In this document: in pieces, positions 33,284 through 42,440 of the stretch
Layout of the letters: each line of letters starts with the position of its first letter
How positions within the stretch are numbered: position 1 is the stretch's first letter
Source: Bradyrhizobium monzae
GTDB taxonomy: Bacteria; Pseudomonadota; Alphaproteobacteria; Rhizobiales; Xanthobacteraceae
Length of the DNA: 64,000 bases
Direction: 5' to 3'
NCBI RefSeq assembly: GCF_021458635.1
Contig: NZ_JAIRDQ010000016.1
Location: forward strand, 63,436 to 127,435
Translations under genes and position numbers: made by a program
The notes under the pieces: generated by a model
What the model saw: only the letters and a program-made list of their open reading frames with translations
What the model was told of the DNA's origin: nothing
The model's database searches: none

Positions 33284-36274
33284 TCACTCGGCAGGCAGAA
33301 GCGAAGACGGCTTCTGCCCCTGCCGTCGTGCGGAAACCTGGCCCTCGAGTTCGAGGCGAACACTGTCCACGACACTGGCCCAGTCGCCTCGCTCCGGCTG
33401 CCTGAACAGCTTCATCGACGAATACCACGGGCTGTCGTCGCGATTGAGTAGCCAGCGCCAATCCGGGTTGAAGGGCAGCATCGTCCAGACCGGTGCGCCG
33501 AGCCCACCGGCGAGATGAACGACGCTGGTATCGACCGAGATCACCAGGTCGAGACAGGACACCAGGGCCGCGGTGTCGCTGAAATCCGTCAGATGGTCCG
33601 AGAGATCGAGGACGTCCTTGCGCTCGTCGAGGAAGGCGCGGTCCTGGTCCCGGACACCCTTTTGCAGGGAGACGAACTGGACGTCGCAATCCAGCAGCGG
33701 CGCAAGCGCGCGCAGCGCGATCGACCGGTTATGGTCGTTCTTGTGACCCGGATCCCCCGACCAGACCAGACCGACGCGGAAGCGATTGCGGGGACCGAGC
33801 CGGTCTTCAAGACGGTCTTGCCACGCCGTCACGCGCTCTGCCGCCGGCGCGGGAAGGAAGCCTTCCGGGAACGGGATCGTATTGAGCCGCGTCTTGAACG
33901 CCAGCGGGAGGCTGCCAAGCGGGCAGTGCAGGTCGAACGCGAGCGACGCCGCAGCTTCCCGGCTGGTGCATTCCGCGACGCCGGGGATCCCGGCCAAAAG
34001 CTGCTGGATCGGCGGCCGCACCCCCAGAATGACGCGAGCCCCGAGCGCGGCCACCATCGGCACGTAACGTGCAAACTGAAGGGAGTCGCCCAATCCCTCG
34101 TCGCAATACAGCAAAATGGTCTTGCCTTCGATCGGTTGCTCGCCGCGCCAAAGCGGTTGGGCAAAGCCGGGATCGGCGAGACGGAGAGACGACGCTTTCC
34201 AGCGGGCCTCGCGTCCCGCCCAGCCACGCTCGAAATCTCCGGTCAGCAGCTGAAGCAGCGCGAAACTGAAAATCGTCGACGCACGGTTCGGATCGATCGC
34301 GAGCGATCTGCGAAACGCCGCGGACGCCTGATCCAGCAACTGCAGATCAAGCAACATCCAGGCCTTGTTGGCAAGCGCTGCGGCAAAATCCGGACGAAGT
34401 GCCACCGCGCGATCGATGCTCGCAAAGGCCTGATCGGTCCGGCCAAGCTTCCAATGCAGCAGGCCGAGATTGTTGTGCGTTTCCGCCGCGCGCGCGTCCA
34501 GCGCAATGGACCTCGCGAAATCTTCCTCCGCCTCCGCGAGCCGGTTCATCTCCTGGAGGCAAATGCCGCGGATCCGATACAGGCTTGCGGAATCCGGATT
34601 CAATCTCTCGGCCGCGTCCAGGCAGTCCAGGGCTTCCGCGTGGCGGCCGAGGTCGAGCAGCAGCCGGCCGCAATTCTCCGCGGCCTCGACATATTGCGGA
34701 CTGAGTTGCAGCGCCTGCTGGAAGTGCAGCAGAGCCTCGTCCGTGCGCTCGAGTTGCCAGAGCTGATGGCCGAGATAATTCGAGACGAGCGCATCCTCTC
34801 GCATGAGGGGCAAGGCCTCGCTTCGGTGCGGCGGTGTGTCAGGCCGCCATGCGGACACCAGCGCCTCCAGCTCGCGGCGAACGTTGTCCACGACGCTGGC
34901 CCAGTCGTCTCGCCTGTGTTGCCGGAACAGCCGCATGGACGAATACCATGGGCTGTCGTCGCGGTTGAGCAACCAGCGCCAATCCGGGTTGAAGGGCAAC
35001 ATCGTCCAGACCGGCGTGCCAAGCGCGCCTGCGAGGTGCACGACGCTGGTGTCGACCGAGATCACCAGATCGAGAGCGGCAACCAGCGCCGCCGTCTCGC
35101 TGAAATCGGTGAGCTGCTCCGTCAGGTCGAGAATGTCCTCGCGTTCGCGAAGGAAAGCACGGTCCTGATCCCTGATGCCCTTTTGCAAGGAAACGAACTG
35201 GACGTCGCAATCCAGCAGCGGCGCAAGCGCGCGCAGTGATATCGACCGGTTGTGATCGTTGTTGTGGCCGGGATCCCCCGACCAGACCAGGCCGACGCGA
35301 AAGCGCGTGCGGGGACCAAGCCTGTTCTCCCACGCTGTCACGCGCTCCGCCGCAGGCGCAGGAAGAAAACCTTGCGCGAACGGGATTGTGTCGAGCCGCG
35401 TCCGGAACGCCAGCGGCAGGCTGCCAAGCGGACAGTGCAGGTCGAACGCCATCGACGTCACAGACGATCGGTCGACACAATGTGCAACGCCCGGTACACC
35501 GGCCAGAAGCTGCCGAACCGCAGGCTTGACCTCCAGGATGACCTGGGCGCCGAGCGCGGCCACGAAGGGCACATAGCGCGCAAACTGAATCGAGTCGCCC
35601 AGGGCCTCGTCGGCATGAAGCAGGATGGTCTTGCCTTCGAGCGGCTGGTCTCGCAGCCAAAGGGCTTGGGAGAATCCGCGATCGGCGAGGCCGAGAGACG
35701 ATGCCTTCCAGCGCGCTTCGCGCCCCGGCAGGCCCCGCTCGAAATCTCCGGTCAGCATCTGCAGCAGCGCGAGATTCCAGATCGTGTCGGCATTGCCGGG
35801 CTCGAGCGCCAGCGATTGGTGAAAGGCCGCGAAGGCGTCGTCCAGCAATTGCACGCTCCACAGCGCGCGTGCCTTTTCGTTGAGCGCTGCGGAGAAAGTC
35901 GGACGCAGCGCAAGCGCGCGATCGAAGCTCGCGAAGGCCTGCTCCATGCGGCCAGATCGCGAATGCAGCGTGCCGAGGTTCTTGTGTGTCTCTGCCTCGG
36001 TGGGGTTCAGCGCAATCGATCGCTCGAAATCGGCCCGCGCCTCCTCCAACCGGCCCAGCCGCTGCAGGCAAAGCCCGCGCGTCTGATACAGCGGCGCGAC
36101 ATTCGGATTGAGCTTCGCGAATGCGTTGAAACAGTCCAGCGCTTCGGCGTACCGACCGAGATTGAACAGCGCCTGGCCCTGTTTCGCAGCCTCCAGACTC
36201 TTGGCGGCCGCCAGATTTTGCGGCGCGATCTTCTGCGATTGCTTGGCCGCGGCCCGGCGTTCTTGACGGTTCAT
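33284..36274 (-). CDS. Tandem-duplicated TPR-glycosyltransferase protein (two TPR plus GT9-like units)
   Basis: A 996-residue cytoplasmic protein built from two copies of the same unit of about 505 residues. Each unit has three or more TPR repeats (LGRYAEALDCFNAF...; LGRHAEALDCLDAA...) followed by a GT9-like glycosyltransferase domain with GDFERGxxGREARWK, GDSxQFARYVP, FRVGLVWSGDPG and DLVISVDTSVVHLAGxLG. The two C-terminal halves are nearly identical (LPFNPDWRWLLNRDDSPWYSS in both). Such TPR-GT proteins modify surface or protein targets in alphaproteobacteria, but no substrate is known. The ATG at 36274 fits the family start MNRQERRAA. Confidence 0.85.
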   Translation of the reverse strand: MNRQERRAAAKQSQKIAPQNLAAAKSLEAAKQGQALFNLGRYAEALDCFNAFAKLNPNVAPLYQTRGLCLQRLGRLEEARADFERSIALNPTEAETHKNLGTLHSRSGRMEQAFASFDRALALRPTFSAALNEKARALWSVQLLDDAFAAFHQSLALEPGNADTIWNLALLQMLTGDFERGLPGREARWKASSLGLADRGFSQALWLRDQPLEGKTILLHADEALGDSIQFARYVPFVAALGAQVILEVKPAVRQLLAGVPGVAHCVDRSSVTSMAFDLHCPLGSLPLAFRTRLDTIPFAQGFLPAPAAERVTAWENRLGPRTRFRVGLVWSGDPGHNNDHNRSISLRALAPLLDCDVQFVSLQKGIRDQDRAFLREREDILDLTEQLTDFSETAALVAALDLVISVDTSVVHLAGALGTPVWTMLPFNPDWRWLLNRDDSPWYSSMRLFRQHRRDDWASVVDNVRRELEALVSAWRPDTPPHRSEALPLMREDALVSNYLGHQLWQLERTDEALLHFQQALQLSPQYVEAAENCGRLLLDLGRHAEALDCLDAAERLNPDSASLYRIRGICLQEMNRLAEAEEDFARSIALDARAAETHNNLGLLHWKLGRTDQAFASIDRAVALRPDFAAALANKAWMLLDLQLLDQASAAFRRSLAIDPNRASTIFSFALLQLLTGDFERGWAGREARWKASSLRLADPGFAQPLWRGEQPIEGKTILLYCDEGLGDSLQFARYVPMVAALGARVILGVRPPIQQLLAGIPGVAECTSREAAASLAFDLHCPLGSLPLAFKTRLNTIPFPEGFLPAPAAERVTAWQDRLEDRLGPRNRFRVGLVWSGDPGHKNDHNRSIALRALAPLLDCDVQFVSLQKGVRDQDRAFLDERKDVLDLSDHLTDFSDTAALVSCLDLVISVDTSVVHLAGGLGAPVWTMLPFNPDWRWLLNRDDSPWYSSMKLFRQPERGDWASVVDSVRLELEGQVSARRQGQKPSSLLPAE

Positions 36275-36454
36275 GAAGGGACCAGAAAAGCTGTGCTTGA
36301 GGGGGCTACCGAGCGCGGCCGGAGGGTCCCGTTGAGACATTTTCTGGTGCGAGGCTGGTGCGAAGCTGGCGTGGCCCGAACGTTCGAATACACTGAAGCG
36401 AATCGGAGACGCCGTAACTGCGGCCGGATCCAGCCTCGCTGATCGAAACTAAGA

Positions 36455-36583
36455 TCACCGCACCCCCGTGCCTTTGCACCGCTGGCACTTCACCACCTTG
36501 TCGCCCTTCTTGAGCAAACCTTTGCCCTCGCAATTTTTGCACTTCTGCTTCTTCTTGATGTTCGGGCCTTTTTCACTGGTCAT
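36455..36583 (-). CDS. 42-residue zinc-knuckle mini-protein with two CxxCxGxG motifs
   Basis: An ATG at 36583 preceded by AGGAG opens a 42-residue basic protein. It contains CKNCEGKG and CQRCKGTG, two half-sites of the DnaJ-type zinc-binding CxxCxGxG pattern, joined by a Lys-rich segment. One zinc ion could be bound by the four cysteines. No partner is obvious. The gene is a stand-alone unit upstream of the TPR-glycosyltransferase gene. Confidence 0.7.
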   Translation of the reverse strand: MTSEKGPNIKKKQKCKNCEGKGLLKKGDKVVKCQRCKGTGVR

Positions 36584-36855
36584 GATGGTCTCCTGCCGCG
36601 AGGATCCAGGCGGGCGCGGATGACATTGCCAGTTTCAATCGATGGCGTCTCCGGAAAATTGAATCTTATTCACGTGCTCTGCCGCGCTCAAGTGCCGGGC
36701 ACGGAGTGAGCCGTCATTCGATGTCGTCTGCGGGCCTTTTCTTGGAGGCAATCGCTGTTGTGGCTTTGAACATGATAGGGCGGGCTGCCAGGCAGCAATC
36801 CCCACAAATACGTGGCCCGCAGACTCTTCTGATTCACGGCACTGTGGCCGTGGAC

Positions 36856-37371
36856 TTACTTGGCAAGCCTCGTCTTGATCTCGGAGAGACCGGCATCGTA
36901 GACACCGTTCAGCGCTTCCGTTGCAGCCGTCTCTTTTCCTTGGTCCGGCGTATAGGAGCCGCTCCAGGTTACGGTTGACGTCCCGTCCGCGTTGGCCGTG
37001 ACCTTGATGGTCGAGGCATAATTGGTGACGGGAAGCGGGCTGGCGAGAAAGGCGTAGGAGTAGCTGCGCTCGGCGTCGTTCCGCGCGGTTTGCCTTTCCA
37101 CAAAGGCGGCCTTGCCGTCCTTCGTGACGAGGATGCGAGTCGGCGGCGCCTTGCCATCCTCGATGCATTCGCCGACCGGCGGTAGCCAGTTCTTGATGGC
37201 GCAGAACGGACCGATCAAGGCCCACACTGCAGATGCGGAGGCTTTTACATCGGCGCTGCGCGAAATTGTTGCCGCGAGGGCAGGCGGGACGCCGCTGCTC
37301 AGAAGCAGGGCGATGCCGAGCATCGTCAGGAACGTCGAACGCAGGCTCGGAGAGGTCAAATGTTTGCTCAT
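36856..37371 (-). CDS. Secreted SRPBCC (START/polyketide cyclase-like) protein
   Basis: A 171-residue protein with a signal peptide to about residue 34 (LLSSGVPPALAA). The mature part begins TISRSADVKASASAVWALIGPFCAIKNWLPPVGECI, the helix-grip opening of the SRPBCC lipid/ligand-binding fold, and ends with a long C-terminal helix (TEALNGVYDAGLSEIKTRLAK). Ligand unknown. It lies divergent from the HxlR regulator gene at 37591. The 272 bp between it and the zinc-knuckle gene hold no gene I can support. Confidence 0.75.
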   Translation of the reverse strand: MSKHLTSPSLRSTFLTMLGIALLLSSGVPPALAATISRSADVKASASAVWALIGPFCAIKNWLPPVGECIEDGKAPPTRILVTKDGKAAFVERQTARNDAERSYSYAFLASPLPVTNYASTIKVTANADGTSTVTWSGSYTPDQGKETAATEALNGVYDAGLSEIKTRLAK

Positions 37372-37590
37372 TGGAAATCCTGTTCATCTGGAGTTGGGGC
37401 TCTCGCCGTCGACGAAAGCGACGACAGGAGAGAGCCAGGTCCGGTGGGGCCGGGAGCCGGCATGGGGACGGACTACCAGCCGATATCGTGGGCAACCAGT
37501 TCAGGAACTGAATCACGACCGGTACAGAAACTGAACTGGAAGCGGGAGCACTCCAGCGCTAGACTCTCTTTCGTCGAGCAGGAGGGAAGC

Positions 37591-38289
37591 ATGGCCGTCG
37601 GAAGCTACAAGCAGTTCTGTCCGGTCGCGATGGCGGCGGAGGTCCTGTGCACGCGCTGGACCGTGGTCTTGCTGCGCGAACTCGTCGCCGGCTCCACTCG
37701 CTTCAATGAACTGCGTCGGGGGGTGCCGCGAATGTCGCCGGCTCTGCTTTCGCAGCGGCTCAGGGATCTCGAGGCTGCCGGAATCCTCGCCCGCGAGGCG
37801 TCGGCGTCGGATCCCGGAATCTTCGAATATCACCTGACCGCGTCGGGGCGCGAACTCGGGCCGATCGTCGAGGCCTTCGGCCTCTGGGGACAGCGCCGCA
37901 TTGAGGCGGACCTGTCGCTGCAGCATCTCGACGTTCAGCTTCTGATGTGGGACATGCGGCGCAACCTGAATACGTCGCCGATGCCGAAGGGGCGCAACGT
38001 GATTCAGTTCGTCTATCCCGAGCTTGCCGCCACGCAGCGATCCTGGTGGCTGATCGTCGATCCCGAGGATGGCGTCGATCTCTGCTCGGTCGATCCTGGT
38101 TTTGACGTCGACCTGTTTGTCTCGGTCGACCTGCGCACCATGACGGCGATCTGGATGGGGCTCGACACCGTACGGGCTGCCGTCGGCAGCCAGCGGATGT
38201 TGTTGACCGGCGATCGCAAGATCGCATCGGCGATGCAGACCTGGCTCGGCCTCAGCCCGTTCGCGAAGGAGCGCAAGCTCGCGAGTTGA
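37591..38289 (+). CDS. HxlR family transcriptional regulator with C-terminal SCP2-like domain
   Basis: A 232-residue regulator. Residues 8-105 are an HxlR winged helix: CTRWTVVLLRELVAGSTRFNELRRGVPRMSPALLSQRLRDLEAAGIL. The C-terminal part (VYPELAATQRSWWLIVDPEDGVDLCS...) fits the SCP2-like sterol-binding extension seen in longer HxlR proteins. GGAGGGAAGC lies before the ATG. It is likely to control the divergent SRPBCC gene or the downstream GFA gene. Confidence 0.82.
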   Translation: MAVGSYKQFCPVAMAAEVLCTRWTVVLLRELVAGSTRFNELRRGVPRMSPALLSQRLRDLEAAGILAREASASDPGIFEYHLTASGRELGPIVEAFGLWGQRRIEADLSLQHLDVQLLMWDMRRNLNTSPMPKGRNVIQFVYPELAATQRSWWLIVDPEDGVDLCSVDPGFDVDLFVSVDLRTMTAIWMGLDTVRAAVGSQRMLLTGDRKIASAMQTWLGLSPFAKERKLAS

Positions 38290-38372
38290 GGGCAAGTACA
38301 GTTCCAGAACTGGAAGTGACCCGAACCTCCCTGATAGTCGAAGTGCATTGTCCAACTTCGAAAGGGAAACAT

Positions 38373-38795
38373 ATGAAGCACGTCGGAAGCTGCTTTTGCG
38401 GAGCCGTCAGGCTCGTCGTCACCGGTGCGCCGGAGGCGATGGGATATTGTCATTGCCGCTCCTGTCGCTCCTGGTCGGGCGGTCCGGTCAACGCCTTCAG
38501 CCTTTGGAAGGCCGAGGCGGTCGAGATCACATCCGGAGCCGAGAACGTGGCGACGTACCAGAAGACGCCGCTCAGCGAGCGCCGCTACTGCAAGCAATGC
38601 GGCGGTCATCTCCTCACCAATCATCCGCCGCTCGGACTGGTGGACGTGTTCGCCGCGACGATACCGACGCTGGATTTCCAGCCCGGGGTTCACGTCAACT
38701 ACGCCGAGACGGTCCTGCCGATGCGCGACGGCCTCCCGAAGCTCCGGGATTTTCCGGCCGAACTCGGCGGGTCCGGTGACACCGTTGCGGAGTAA
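38373..38795 (+). CDS. GFA (CENP-V/glutathione-dependent formaldehyde-activating) domain protein
   Basis: A 140-residue zinc-binding protein with the Mss4-like fold of the GFA family. The cysteines GSCFCGAVRL, GYCHCRSCRSWSG and RRYCKQCGGHL give the CxC, CxxC and CxxC zinc ligands. GFA members bind glutathione adducts or act as aldehyde-handling proteins, and often are annotated as such without a known substrate. The gene lies 83 bp after the HxlR gene. Confidence 0.85.
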   Translation: MKHVGSCFCGAVRLVVTGAPEAMGYCHCRSCRSWSGGPVNAFSLWKAEAVEITSGAENVATYQKTPLSERRYCKQCGGHLLTNHPPLGLVDVFAATIPTLDFQPGVHVNYAETVLPMRDGLPKLRDFPAELGGSGDTVAE

Positions 38796-38977
38796 CGGTC
38801 CTCATCGGCAGTTTGACCACGCCCGCCCAAAGGAAAGGCCGTCCGACTGTGGCTCGCGAGCCCGACAGTTGATGCACCAGGAATTTTCATCGCAACCACG
38901 AGATTGAACATGCGTCGGCTTTCGATGATTGCCCTCGCAACAATTCAATGCACGCATTTATAGAACAGGAGATCAGA

Positions 38978-39208
38978 ATGAAAATCGTCCCGACGACCCC
39001 CGCGCATGTCAGCCGCCGTCGCCTGATGGCATTCGCCTGCAGTGCGATTGTTCTGTTCGCGTGGTCGACCTCACCGGCGTCTGCCCGGGCATCCATGTGC
39101 GATCGAAAATGGGTGAGCTGCAACAATTCAAGATGCACCGGCACGAAATGCATGCAGAAATGCGACCAGCAATATTCGAAGTGCAGAAGCGGTCCGTTCG
39201 CGGACTGA
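38978..39208 (+). CDS. Small secreted Cys-rich protein, intact copy
   Basis: A 76-residue protein. Residues 1-36 are a basic leader plus hydrophobic signal core (RRRLMAFACSAIVLFAWS), followed by a signal-peptidase-like site SASA. The mature peptide of about 40 residues has six cysteines (MCDRKWVSCNNSRCTGTKCMQKCDQQYSKCRSG) that could form three disulphides. GGAG precedes the ATG at 38978; an upstream ATG at 38948 is possible. A near-identical truncated copy lies at 42451. No known family is recognised. Confidence 0.65.
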   Translation: MKIVPTTPAHVSRRRLMAFACSAIVLFAWSTSPASARASMCDRKWVSCNNSRCTGTKCMQKCDQQYSKCRSGPFAD

Positions 39209-39239
39209 GCGGTGAGCGTGTAACTGCCTCATAGGTGGA
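39016..39239 (+). repeat. 224-bp direct repeat, copy 1 (see 42441)
   Basis: The last two-thirds of the Cys-rich gene and 31 bp beyond its stop are repeated at 42441-42664 with one mismatch seen, just after the stop (TGAGC versus TGAAC). The two copies are 3.4 kb apart and bracket the MFS and ECF genes. Confidence 0.9.
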
Positions 39240-39319
39240 AATCAGCCGACCGCAGCGCCAGCCGCGGCCGGCGCATCGCGCGATCCTGATGCGAGCGCCG
39301 CGACCCTCGTCCGAGAGCG

Positions 39320-40726
39320 TCACGCATCTTGCGGCGCGGCCGCGCCGGCGGTCCGTCGCCGCGCCGGTAGGAAAAACCCCGCAATCGCGCCGGCCAGCGA
39401 CAGAGTAGCGGCGAGGCTCATCGCCGCAGCGAAACCGCTCTCGAAATGCGCAACCGAATCGACCCCGCCGTTGGCCGAGAAGTTCGCGACCAGCGCAGCG
39501 ACGCCGAACATGCCGCCGAGGAAGCGGCCCATGTTGAAGATGCCGGACGCCTTGCCCATTTCGGCCACCGCGACCGAGCTCAGGACGGCGTTCTGCGCTG
39601 CTGGCGTCGCCATCGAGACGCCGACGCCGGCCAGCACCAGCGGCGCGACCAGGGCCGAGTAGGGAACCGTGGGACTCACGATCTCCGCGATCCAGCCAAG
39701 GCCAATGGCTTGCATCAGCAATCCCGTCACCACCAGCGGCCGCTCGCCGAACCTGTTGACGACCGCGCCGGCGACCGGGGCGGTGACGAACAGCGTCGCC
39801 GTCCAGGGCAGCAGGCGAAGTCCGGCGCCGAAGGCGTCGAAGCCCAGCGCGGTCTGCAGGAACTGCGGCAGCAGGAACAAGACGCCATACATCGCGGCGT
39901 AGAAGAGGACACTCGCGGACATGCCGGCGGCGACGGCGCGCGATGCAAACAGCCGCATCGGCACCATCGGCGCGGCCGCGCGCAATTCCCAGAGCACGAA
40001 GCCGGCTGTGAACGCCAGGCCTGCCATCAGCGTGCCCATGACCTCGGCGCTCGCCCACCCCACGGCGTTGCCGCGCAACAGGCTCCAGACCAGCGCCAGC
40101 GCCGCGAGGGCAACGAGCGATATCCCGGGGATGTCCAGGGCGGCCGCCGGTCCGAAGCTTTCGCGCAAGCGTGCCAGCACCAGGGCGATCGCGATCAGGC
40201 CGATCGGCAGGTTGATCCAGAACACCCAGCGCCAGCCGAAATGTTCGGTGATGGAGCCGCCGATGGCGGGGCCGATGATCAGCGCGCAGCCGATGATGCT
40301 GCTGAAAATGCCGAGCGCACGGGCGCGCTGCTCCCGGCCGAACGTGCTGCCCAGGATCGCCGTCCCCAGCGGCATCACCAGCGCGGCGCCGGCGCCCTGC
40401 AGCGCGCGGGCGGCGATCAGCGCGGTCGCATTGCCTGCGAGCGCACAGGCCGCCGATGCAACGACGAACAGGGCGATCCCGGCCGCGAACATGCGGCGGC
40501 GACCGAAGCGGTCGCCGAGCGCGGCGCCGGCCAGGAGCAGCACGGCAAAGGTCAGGTTGAAGGCGTTGACGGTCCATTGCAGCGTCTCGACCGGGCTGCC
40601 GAATTCGGCGCGGATGGCCGCGAATGCCGTCGTGATGATCATGGCGTCCAGCGCCATCATGAAGGATGCCAGCGCGGTGACGCCAAGCACCCACTTCTGT
40701 TCGGCGCGAAAGGTAGGGGTCTGCAT
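39320..40726 (-). CDS. MFS drug-efflux type transporter, DHA2 (EmrB/QacA) family
   Basis: A 468-residue inner-membrane exporter with 14 hydrophobic helices. Family motifs are seen: LDAMIITTAFAAIRAEFGSPVETLQWTVNAFNLTFAVLLLAGAALGDRFGRRRMF contains motif A (GDRFGRR) and the TM1 D of DHA2 proteins. GPAIGGSITEHFGWRWVFWINLPIGLI is motif C (antiporter motif). It probably exports toxic compounds by proton antiport. No adaptor (EmrA) gene is nearby. The gap to the 102-residue gene is divergent. Confidence 0.9.
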   Translation of the reverse strand: MQTPTFRAEQKWVLGVTALASFMMALDAMIITTAFAAIRAEFGSPVETLQWTVNAFNLTFAVLLLAGAALGDRFGRRRMFAAGIALFVVASAACALAGNATALIAARALQGAGAALVMPLGTAILGSTFGREQRARALGIFSSIIGCALIIGPAIGGSITEHFGWRWVFWINLPIGLIAIALVLARLRESFGPAAALDIPGISLVALAALALVWSLLRGNAVGWASAEVMGTLMAGLAFTAGFVLWELRAAAPMVPMRLFASRAVAAGMSASVLFYAAMYGVLFLLPQFLQTALGFDAFGAGLRLLPWTATLFVTAPVAGAVVNRFGERPLVVTGLLMQAIGLGWIAEIVSPTVPYSALVAPLVLAGVGVSMATPAAQNAVLSSVAVAEMGKASGIFNMGRFLGGMFGVAALVANFSANGGVDSVAHFESGFAAAMSLAATLSLAGAIAGFFLPARRRTAGAAAPQDA

Positions 40727-40990
40727 CGCCCTGTCTCCGTGTGTCGAGCCGCCCTGTCGCGGCGCGTTCTGCGGGTGAGACGAGGCCGGAGGCGCAAAGG
40801 ATGCGGCGAAAATAATTTATTCCGGGCCGCATCCTTCGCCGGCCGGCAAACGTCCTTGGAGGGTGACGCGGCCATTGACGCGACCTTGATCCGGAAAAGC
40901 GGGGCGACCTCTTTCCGGGAGGGTCATGCTGAAATGGAAAGATGGCGCGCGATGAGCGAGCCAGGTCGCGACATGAACAAGGAGCGCGCG

Positions 40991-41299
40991 ATGAAGCGGA
41001 CGTTGATCAGATACAAGACCAGGCCGGAGCTGGCCGACAGGAACGCCGAGCTGGTTTCGGCCGTATTTGCGGAATTGAAGGCGGCCAGCCCCGACGGCGT
41101 ACGCTATCTGACCCTGCGGCTGGAGGACGACACGTTCATCCATTTTGTCGAGGCCGCGACCGAGGACGGATCGAGCCCGATTCCGAAACTCAAGGCGTTT
41201 CAGGCGTTCCAGGACGGCATCCGCGACCGCTGCGCCGAGCCGCCGCTGGTTCGTGATGTGAAGATCGTCGGCAACTACCGTATGCTGGACGAATCCTGA
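40991..41299 (+). CDS. Conserved hypothetical protein upstream of ECF sigma factor
   Basis: A 102-residue cytoplasmic protein: an N-terminal helix (ELADRNAELVSAVFAELKAA), two strands (YLTLRLEDDTFIHFVEA) and a helix KLKAFQAFQDGIRD, a layout like the ABM (dimeric alpha/beta barrel) fold. AAGGAG lies 6 bp before the ATG at 40991. It ends 20 bp before the sigma factor gene and is surely co-transcribed. Its function is not known. Confidence 0.7.
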   Translation: MKRTLIRYKTRPELADRNAELVSAVFAELKAASPDGVRYLTLRLEDDTFIHFVEAATEDGSSPIPKLKAFQAFQDGIRDRCAEPPLVRDVKIVGNYRMLDES

Positions 41300-41319
41300 A
41301 CAGGCGAGGCGGAGAAGCA

Positions 41320-42210
41320 ATGGCGCCAGACCCGCTGGCCAATATCGATATCGAGCCCCTGCTGGCGCGGATGCGACCGAAACTGCATCGCTACTGCGCG
41401 CGCATGGTTGGCTCGGTCATCGACGGCGAGGACGTGCTTCAGGATGCGCTGATCAAGGCGATGGAAGCGGTGCAGGCGGCCGCGCCCGTCGTCAATCCGG
41501 AGGCCTGGCTGTTCCGTATCGCGCACAACACCGCGCTGGATTTCCTGCGTCGCCGCAACCGGCAAGCGGGGCTGCATTCGGCTGAGGAGGTGGACATGAT
41601 CGCCGACCAGCTCGATGATGTGGAAAGCCGCCAGATCGCTGCGACCAGCCTGCGCACCTTCATGCGGCTGTCGACGGCTCAGAGATCCAGCGTGATCCTG
41701 ATGGACGTGCTCGGCTGCTCGCTTGCCGAGGTCTGCGACATCATGGATTTCAGCCTGCCGGCGGTGAAGGCCGCGCTGCATCGTGGGCGCACGCAGCTGC
41801 GTGAGTTTGCGGGGGAGCCTGACGATATGCCGCAGCCGGGCCTGTCGCAAGCCGATCGCACGCGGCTCAATGCCTATGTCGGTCATTTCAATGCCCGCGA
41901 CTTCGACGCGATCCGCGCCATGATCGCCGACGACGTCAGGCTCGAGCTCGTCAACCGCACCAGGCTGAAAGGCAAGGTCGAGGTCTCGAATTACTTCGGC
42001 AACTACTCGAAGGTCAGCGACTGGCACCTGGTGACGGGGCAGGTCGAGGGACGCCCCGCGATCCTGGTGTTCGATCCGAACGAGCCGGCCGGGCGGGCGA
42101 AATATTTCATGCTGCTGAACTGGTCCGCCGGCAAGCTCGCCACCATCAGGGATTTTCGTCACGCAGCCTACGTTATCGATGGTGCGGAGTGCGTGGTGGA
42201 TGGAGGGTGA
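41320..42210 (+). CDS. ECF sigma factor with C-terminal SnoaL-like domain
   Basis: A 296-residue sigma-70-family ECF factor. Region 2 is at residues 15-87 (YCARMVGSVIDGEDVLQDALIKAME, then NPEAWLFRIAHNTALDFLRRR), and region 4 at about 122-165 (RSSVILMDVLGCSLAEVCDIMDFSLPAVKAALHRGRTQLRE). The C-terminal 120 residues (YVGHFNARDFDAIRAMIADDVRLEL) form a SnoaL/NTF2-like domain, as in the SigJ-like ECF groups, where it regulates the sigma factor without a classic anti-sigma. The partner gene just upstream may take part. Confidence 0.88.
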   Translation: MAPDPLANIDIEPLLARMRPKLHRYCARMVGSVIDGEDVLQDALIKAMEAVQAAAPVVNPEAWLFRIAHNTALDFLRRRNRQAGLHSAEEVDMIADQLDDVESRQIAATSLRTFMRLSTAQRSSVILMDVLGCSLAEVCDIMDFSLPAVKAALHRGRTQLREFAGEPDDMPQPGLSQADRTRLNAYVGHFNARDFDAIRAMIADDVRLELVNRTRLKGKVEVSNYFGNYSKVSDWHLVTGQVEGRPAILVFDPNEPAGRAKYFMLLNWSAGKLATIRDFRHAAYVIDGAECVVDGG

Positions 42211-42440
42211 GTGGATCAGCACTCGCAGGCGCGAAGGCTTTAGTTGCCCAACGCAATGAGGTCGCTGGAATCGCCAGCGGCCTACCTTCGCGCGAAACAG
42301 AGCGCGGTAACGCATCGTGACAACCCCGCTGTCACTGTAATTATCGTGTCTCACTTAAGGGGTGCAGTCCAGTACACTTAATTCGAGCCTTCGAGCCCAC
42401 GAAAGCGGCCGGCGTCACTGAGTGCACTGTCCCCGTAATC

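Noticed and set aside
33515..35239. 574-codon plus-strand frame antisense to the TPR-glycosyltransferase gene
   Set aside because: Shadow frame; its length reflects the repeated sequence of the real gene.
33284..36274. Repeated units considered as a CRISPR-like or tandem array
   Set aside because: Long coding repeats of about 1.5 kb, not short spaced repeats; no cas genes anywhere in the window.
42361..42440. IS or REP-associated element end
   Set aside because: Only a short terminus-like string is visible, with no transposase and no clear matching end, so it is mentioned only as a remnant.
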